From Enchytraeus crypticus (taxonomy: Eukaryota; Annelida; Clitellata; Enchytraeida; Enchytraeidae), in assembly GCA_905160935.1 (NCBI GenBank), contig CAJHZI010000241.1:62001-126000 (forward strand): a stretch of DNA of 64,000 nucleotides. The letters are read 5' to 3'. Under the pieces are notes generated by a model. It saw only the letters and a program-made list of their open reading frames with translations, was not told where the DNA came from and searched no databases. Every line of letters begins with the position of its first letter. Position 1 is the stretch's first letter. The translations under genes were made by a program, and so were the position numbers. Below are positions 62,301 to 64,000 of this stretch, piece by piece.

Positions 62301-62734
62301 TAGATTTCTTGATAGAGAATAGACTTATACAATTTACTAAAACGAATTTAACTAGCGCTTTCGAGCAGGTGCTACGATAGATTAATTAGAGGTGTATATA
62401 CAATTTTATTTATTTGCTTGTATTTCATAAAGATGATTAAAGATAACTCAAGACAAAACTAAAGCCAACTTTGACGTTAGTTCCTATTCCATAGCATGTC
62501 AGTGACATGATGAACACTAGACTTGAACACTGAACCTACTGATCCACTTTCGAACAACTTGTCAAAAAGTCAATATCTCAGCCCAGCTGAGCTAAGTTTA
62601 AGCTACGTTTCCTGTCTGGATAGAATACCAATAACAATAGCAACAACAGTACCGAACTGCAGCTCTCTACCACGACAACATCGAACAATATAAACCAAAA
62701 TCAAACTGAGGATAAGTTGGCTAGGGTGGAACAT
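47201..62734 (-). CDS. Gene Z: cysteine-rich, probably GPI-anchored extracellular protein (12 exons)
   Basis: Exons in transcript order: 62653-62734, 60648-60857, 58817-58996, 57606-57739, 57227-57338, 53916-54168, 52644-52708, 50953-51036, 49887-50030, 48794-48891, 48110-48215, 47201-47463. Splice phases match at all eleven junctions and the total is 1731 nt, giving 576 residues plus TGA. The product has a signal peptide (MFHPSQLILSLILVYIV), then module 1 (CYFPEDLRGDW...KEVCYLC...HVNILQYKE), module 2 (CPL..GGECRNPLSHAKSC...FRHCPDA...LECVGGW...RFRC), module 3 (FEWTSPPDCVYPWW...GC..YQCIKFFKR..IIELHEG) and module 4 (DCPLEGVY...C..GC..INSC...LECVKQW...CFYFERKG). It ends in ILTIICILLSHAFL, like a GPI-anchor signal. 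Sequons NNS, NMS, NKT and NST are present. From memory this resembles the DUF7042-DUF7045 invertebrate family; function is unknown. The first and fifth exons are the least certain. Confidence 0.78.
48110..48215 (-). CDS. Gene Z exon 11
   Basis: Acceptor GGTTTGCAG; donor ACAG|GTAACG. 35 codons: YFERKGSALIFAVDPSCNIG, TTSFVREMFVLEQRT. Phase 0 in, phase 1 out; joining to exon 10 gives NCFYFERKG. Confidence 0.8.
48684..48785 (+). repeat. (TATTG)n tract in gene Z intron
   Basis: TATTGTATTGTATTGCATTG ending ten bases from the exon 10 donor. Confidence 0.9.
48794..48891 (-). CDS. Gene Z exon 10: module 4, second half
   Basis: Acceptor GCGTGAAG; strong donor GTAAGTATT. 32 codons: FKLECVKQWKENGRQMLVAR, ILDDPSGIANCF. 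Phase 1 in, phase 0 out. Alternative acceptors upstream run into an in-frame TGA, so this one is required. Confidence 0.82.
48908..49172 (+). repeat. ~23-bp AACAACAGCTATAATGATAAAC tandem repeat
   Basis: About nine units of ACAACAGCTATAATGATAAA; an inverted unit at 49110-49130 makes a foldback. Lies immediately upstream of gene Z exon 10. Confidence 0.85.
49887..50030 (-). CDS. Gene Z exon 9: module 4, first half
   Basis: Acceptor TGCAACAG; donor ACGG|GTACGT. 47 full codons: ESMDVTDCPLEGVYRIHTAA, DMCDSFLHIGCDVTSVIHVI, NSCSSFT. Four Cys spaced like those of module 2. Phase 1 at both ends. Confidence 0.82.
50122..50165 (-). repeat. LINE 3'-end fragment
   Basis: TTAGTGCACTGCCTACTGGC on the plus strand is the complement of the common LINE/SINE-D 3' end. 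Confidence 0.6.
50536..50897 (+). mobile_element. SINE-D full-length copy in gene Z intron
   Basis: Complete from CCCCGTGTTGTGCTCGGGTG to AACCTGCCACTTGACAGTGC and ACTGAAAACAGAA; ends about 56 bases from exon 8 of gene Z. Confidence 0.88.
50953..51036 (-). CDS. Gene Z exon 8: end of module 3
   Basis: Acceptor TTATTTGCAG; donor AGAA|GTTTGT. It encodes KFVNSPDDAQCLDTEMLSSN then RRLLFRR. Phase 1 at both ends; joining to exon 7 gives ELHEGKFVNS. A SINE-D copy ends about 56 bases further along on the intron side. Confidence 0.7.
51345..51490 (+). mobile_element. SINE-B copy, decayed
   Basis: GAGATAGTAAAATCTCTGAC, ACCGGAAACATAC and AACATGCGGTAGTAAAAGTG match in order. Confidence 0.45.
51786..51912 (+). 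mobile_element. SINE-A copy in gene Z intron
   Basis: GTGCGGGGTTCAACTCCTGG and CTGACGTTAACCTTAGCTTT. Confidence 0.8.
52210..52342 (-). mobile_element. SINE-A copy in gene Z intron
   Basis: Complement of GTGCGGAGTTCAAATCCTGG and CTGACGCTAACATTACC. Confidence 0.8.
52644..52708 (-). CDS. Gene Z exon 7: module 3
   Basis: Acceptor TTTTATTTTAG; donor GAAG|GTTTGA. 21 full codons VTRYQCIKFFKRKEDIIELH plus E; one starting base completes Cys. The YxCxxFxxR..xIEL motif is the most distinctive part of the module. Confidence 0.82.
52781..52913 (+). mobile_element. SINE-A copy in gene Z intron
   Basis: GAGCCAGTGGCGAAGTCGG, GTGCGGGTTCAAATTCTGG, GAAACTGACGTTAACCTTAG. Confidence 0.82.
53459..53828 (+). mobile_element. 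SINE-D full-length copy in gene Z intron
   Basis: Complete from TCCCCTGTGTTGTGCTTGGG to CTGCCACTTGGCAGTGCACT and a (TTGA)n tail; ends about 90 bases from exon 6 of gene Z. Confidence 0.88.
53916..54168 (-). CDS. Gene Z exon 6: module 3 core
   Basis: Acceptor ATGCTTCAG; donor GGCTG|GTAAAG. It encodes IFEWTSPPDCVYPWWIVRAS, WRDLSGRNLYRAEIGDDSYI, FVKSFRCMRVLRPNSTSLIQ, VSIAVVSHG. The split Cys codon (TG|C) is completed by exon 7. 253 nt, phase 1 in, phase 2 out. Sequon NST. Confidence 0.85.
54214..54453 (-). mobile_element. SINE-B copy in gene Z intron
   Basis: GATTTTACTCTCAGATCAGT and AATACCACATGTTTAAACCG on the plus strand; ends about 45 bases from exon 6. Confidence 0.78.
55417..55516 (-). 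CDS. Possible alternative first exon of gene Z with its own signal peptide
   Basis: ATG at 55516-55514 opens MRWLLWYSGWLLLLLLLANG and continues IVERIYSVAESEP. The donor CCCG|GTGAGTTG is strong and phase 1, exactly the phase that exon 6 (53916-54168) needs. The short isoform would be 370 residues, modules 3 and 4 only. An in-frame TGA precedes the ATG. The Leu run comes from a (CTA)n repeat, so chance cannot be excluded. It could also serve as an internal exon from an acceptor at TACTCAG. Confidence 0.45.
55417..56256 (-). CDS. Long unexplained open frame overlapping the alternative exon
   Basis: A 299-codon minus-strand frame (56256 to 55357) is open in a locally GC-rich block. Up to the donor at 55416 it would encode a basic, Ser-rich product with SSRKRQVSRLTLVDPRRN and MNEIFTNRTWVATYHNDQRR, in a different frame from MRWLL. 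A good acceptor (CTGCCTACAG before AGA TAT AAT) fits phase 0. I do not recognise it. It may be an alternative exon of gene Z, a nested gene, or the 5' leader of the alternative transcript. An ORF this long is unlikely by chance. Confidence 0.35.
56779..56911 (+). mobile_element. SINE-C 3' part in gene Z intron
   Basis: AATAGGGGATTGACTGATG, TTTGAGACAGTCTATTCGCA, AAGGGAAGATGATGATGATG. Confidence 0.8.
56973..57030 (+). repeat. LINE-type 3' tail fragment, diverged
   Basis: GACGTCCCTGGCATCATC and ACCGGTCGTTGAACTTATAT. Confidence 0.65.
57227..57338 (-). CDS. Gene Z exon 5: inter-module linker
   Basis: Acceptor GTCTCTAG; strong donor CACAG|GTAAGC. 37 open codons: TVLTQNMSWSHPVTDINKTE, FLTKSEPVLTFKGVT. 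No Cys; sequons NMS and NKT. Phase 0 in and phase 1 out fit both neighbours exactly. Its 5' half lies in one arm of an inverted repeat (57290-57405), so part may be exonised repeat, or the true linker exon may be elsewhere. Confidence 0.5.
57290..57405. repeat. Inverted repeat overlapping gene Z exon 5
   Basis: ATCAGTGACGGGATGAGACC on the left faces TTGGTCCCATCACTGAT on the right, with a (GTCTTG)n spacer. Confidence 0.7.
57606..57739 (-). CDS. Gene Z exon 4: module 2, second half
   Basis: Acceptor TTCCTGTAG; strong donor GTGAGTAAA. It encodes MDLECVGGWTDAGKSYTIFK and ends LSLRFRCS. The ECxxxW...RxRC layout repeats in module 4 (LECVKQW...NCF). Phase 1 in, phase 0 out. Confidence 0.8.
58572..58695 (+). 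mobile_element. SINE-C 3' part in gene Z intron
   Basis: AAATAGGGGATTGACTGATG, ATTTGAGACAGTCAATTCC, AACTGGGATTCTAGGG. Confidence 0.8.
58817..58996 (-). CDS. Gene Z exon 3: module 2, first half
   Basis: Acceptor GCTCTAG; donor GTTTGT. It encodes EPEQLCPLLPASYHFIYTNN, SGGECRNPLSHAKSCANPSQ, FRFHFRHCPDAAYTHEY. Joining to exon 2 gives LQYKEKRSEPEQLCP. 180 nt, phase 1 at both ends. Contains sequon NNS. Confidence 0.85.
59289..59340 (+). repeat. (CT)n tract
   Basis: CTCTCTCTCTCTCTCTCTCT; a second lies at 63546-63600. Confidence 0.95.
60050..60098 (-). repeat. LINE-type 3' tail fragment
   Basis: The plus strand shows AAGAACTTAACGTCCTGTTC, the complement of the shared tail, next to a CAATCAAT run. 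Confidence 0.65.
60134..60165. repeat. Perfect inverted repeat beside LINE relic
   Basis: 15-base arms AGACTGACTCGTTAC / GTAACGAGTCAGTCT around AA, just upstream of the LINE relic at 60171. Confidence 0.9.
60171..60432 (+). pseudogene. Second LINE C-terminal relic
   Basis: Reads LRLLCHILRMHEDRYAKTAI, then shifted frame RKRKRGRHRSTWFSMIHK, stops, then WQEVVRVADDRNEWRNVAPL, CSVQNARN and TGA, followed by a TGA/GAT array. The LRM...KR.GR.R.TW...W.....ADDRNEWR layout is the C-terminus of another non-LTR family. All three frames are used, so it is old. Confidence 0.8.
60648..60857 (-). CDS. Gene Z exon 2: module 1
   Basis: Acceptor TTGCGCAG; donor GTAAGTG. It encodes GLCYFPEDLRGDWLNEEEG, GKCFENREDFYVIE, EVCYLCLYIKRRHVNILQYK. 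Four Cys in a CxFP-GxW-C-CxxC-HxNxLQYKE arrangement. 210 nt, phase 1 at both ends. Confidence 0.85.
60927..61032 (+). mobile_element. SINE-C 3' part in gene Z intron
   Basis: ATTGCTACAAAAACTC, ATCCCGACCCTAGTTAAATT, GGATGATGATGATGA. Confidence 0.75.
61226..61505 (+). mobile_element. SINE-D copy in gene Z intron
   Basis: CCCGCGTTGTGTCCGGAA, GTGTCGTAAGAGGCGACTTA, AGGCAACGGAAAACCACTTC, GTGAAGGGATTAATTCGTTA. Confidence 0.8.
62034..62155 (-). mobile_element. SINE-A copy in gene Z intron
   Basis: Complement of GTGCAGGGCTTAAATGCTGG and CTGACGTTAACCTTAGG. Confidence 0.75.
62463..62600 (-). mobile_element. SINE-A copy, diverged, in gene Z intron
   Basis: ACGTTAGTTCCTATTCC, TGTCAGTGACATG and ACTGATCCACTTTCGA keep the order of the family on the minus strand. 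Confidence 0.5.
62653..62734 (-). CDS. Gene Z exon 1: signal peptide
   Basis: ATG at 62734-62732 opens MFHPSQLILSLILVYIVRCC, a hydrophobic core of about 13 residues. Donor TTCG|GTACTG is phase 1, as exon 2 requires. A shorter donor (GTAGAG, exon end 62671) is also phase 1. An in-frame ATG 8 codons upstream (MCADCKIP) is a possible longer start. The exon was chosen because it is the only signal-like, phase-fitting frame upstream of exon 2 that I found. Confidence 0.5.
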
Positions 62735-63169
62735 TGGAATTTTGCAATCAGCACACATCCGATCATCCAAATGGCTGAGCCCAAATAAACAGAACGTTCT
62801 CACTCGAAATTAAAACGCATACCCCAAGATGGCAAAGTTGACATCGCCAGGGGGTTATGAATGTGTAAGGGTGGCGGAGGGCGTAGAGATAAGACTCCGA
62901 CAAGAGGCCCGCTATGGTCGATTATCCGGTATCGACACTCGATCATTGTATCTGTCCGGATTGCTTTCATCGCCTTCATCATAAACGATGATTTCAATCC
63001 CCTCCCCTCTTTTCTTCCCCTCCCTGTCCATTTTCAAATCACCCTATTGAATTAATAATTTGGTAGCATGGTGCATAAGGGATACCACCTCGCATTCGTC
63101 AGGAATGCAATTGTTATTCAGTTATATACAGTAGAACAACTTGATACTGGCCAACATACAACTTCCAAC

Positions 63170-63306
63170 TGGCTGCAGCCAGTGGCGATGTCGATAAGAT
63201 ATTCTACCGCAGATCAGTAGGTGCGGGGTTCAAATCCTGGGCTCTCCCGTCACTGACATCGCTTTCGAGTGAGGAAACTGACGTTAACATTAGCTTTACC
63301 AGCTTT
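63170..63306 (+). mobile_element. SINE-A copy
   Basis: Complete: TGCAGCCAGTGGCGATGTCG, GTGCGGGGTTCAAATCCTGG, GAAACTGACGTTAACATTAG, TTTACCAGCT. Confidence 0.85.
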
Positions 63307-63546
63307 TTATAAACGTATTTGTAAATTTTGCTTTCAGTACTGATCTGTTCTTTGAACTCCAATGTGACGTCGAGCACTTAAGCGACATGTCTGATTTTTG
63401 ATGAAGTCGTTTAAAAATCAAATCAGATGTTATGTTCAGAAATATTGCAAGAAAATGGTATCGGATGTTAGAGACCTTAAACCACAACCGTTGTTGAGTT
63501 TGACGACACTAGAGATTATAGTCTGCACTGTTCCGGTACTGTCTAT

Positions 63547-63585
<39 letters not shown>

Positions 63586-64000
63586 ACTCTCTCGCTCACT
63601 AGTAGTGTACTATCCTGTAGCAGGTCCCAGGAATATAATTCTTCCAGTTAATTTATGTTTTCCTGTTCATTTGTACATGTGTTTTTTAATTAAAGCTATC
63701 TCCATAGCTTCCTCAAATGCTAATCAATTAACCTATGCTCAAATCCGTTTGTTTATTAGTTTACTAGTTTGTGCTATTGATGTAGAGTTTTGCGTAAACA
63801 TATCGGTGTACCAACTTCTGGTCAATTCCAATAGAGAACAGGTCTCGAAAAGGCTTTGTTCTAAATAAGCCGTCTATTTCTGTCAAATACTGAACTATTG
63901 GAGCTTAGTATAAAGTGGTGACTGTTGCAGAAGATTGAGAACCTACGCTAAAGCGTCTGCAGTTCGGTCTTACGAGCGTTTTGTCTAAAAGTTTCGCATT

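Noticed and set aside
63398-63868. 156-codon plus-strand frame with a Leu/Ser run
   Set aside because: It crosses a (CT)n tract and a SINE-D fragment, with no family resemblance.

Overview
The window is eukaryotic nuclear DNA from an invertebrate. It is AT-rich, has short exons with GT-AG introns, and is full of SINEs, LINE relics, minisatellites and (TA)n tracts. The genes and the repeat load suggest a lophotrochozoan such as a mollusc or annelid, but the sequence does not fix the species. No bacterial-type operon, CRISPR array or phage feature is present.

Region 1 (1-10929, + strand) is the 3' half of a LAR-type receptor protein tyrosine phosphatase. Eleven exons, all phase-compatible, encode most of catalytic domain D1 (WPD loop and [10 protein letters not shown] signature) and all of the pseudo-catalytic D2, ending at a LAR-like C-terminus. 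Region 2 (10930-20700) holds the probable LAR 3'UTR and, in convergent orientation, two phase-matched minus-strand exons of an unrecognised single-pass membrane protein (gene Y, 17990-20619). The intron between them carries a truncated, frameshifted LINE flanked by a direct repeat of about 54 bp. Region 3 (20700-47100) contains no gene I can support. It holds dispersed repeats, several minisatellites and one weak candidate start exon (41478-41520).

Region 4 (47201-62734, - strand) is the main discovery: a twelve-exon gene (gene Z) that single-ORF scanning does not reveal. Every intron phase matches, and the exons sum to 1731 nt (576 codons plus stop). The predicted product has a signal peptide, four cysteine-rich extracellular modules, N-glycosylation sequons and a C-terminal hydrophobic tail that suggests a GPI anchor. 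The module pattern (CxFP...GxW, H-x-NxLQYKE, CP...GEC..P.S...C, C.YPWW...W, YxCxxFxxR...IEL) recalls, from memory only, the invertebrate family with segments named DUF7042-DUF7045. A phase-compatible alternative first exon with its own signal peptide (55417-55516) could start a shorter isoform containing only modules 3 and 4.

The repeats fall into a few families: SINE-A and SINE-B (tRNA-like, with B-box-like motifs), SINE-C and SINE-D (sharing a 5' core), and SINE-E (tRNA-like head). Several share 3' tails with LINEs in the same window, the usual signature of a SINE mobilised by a partner LINE.
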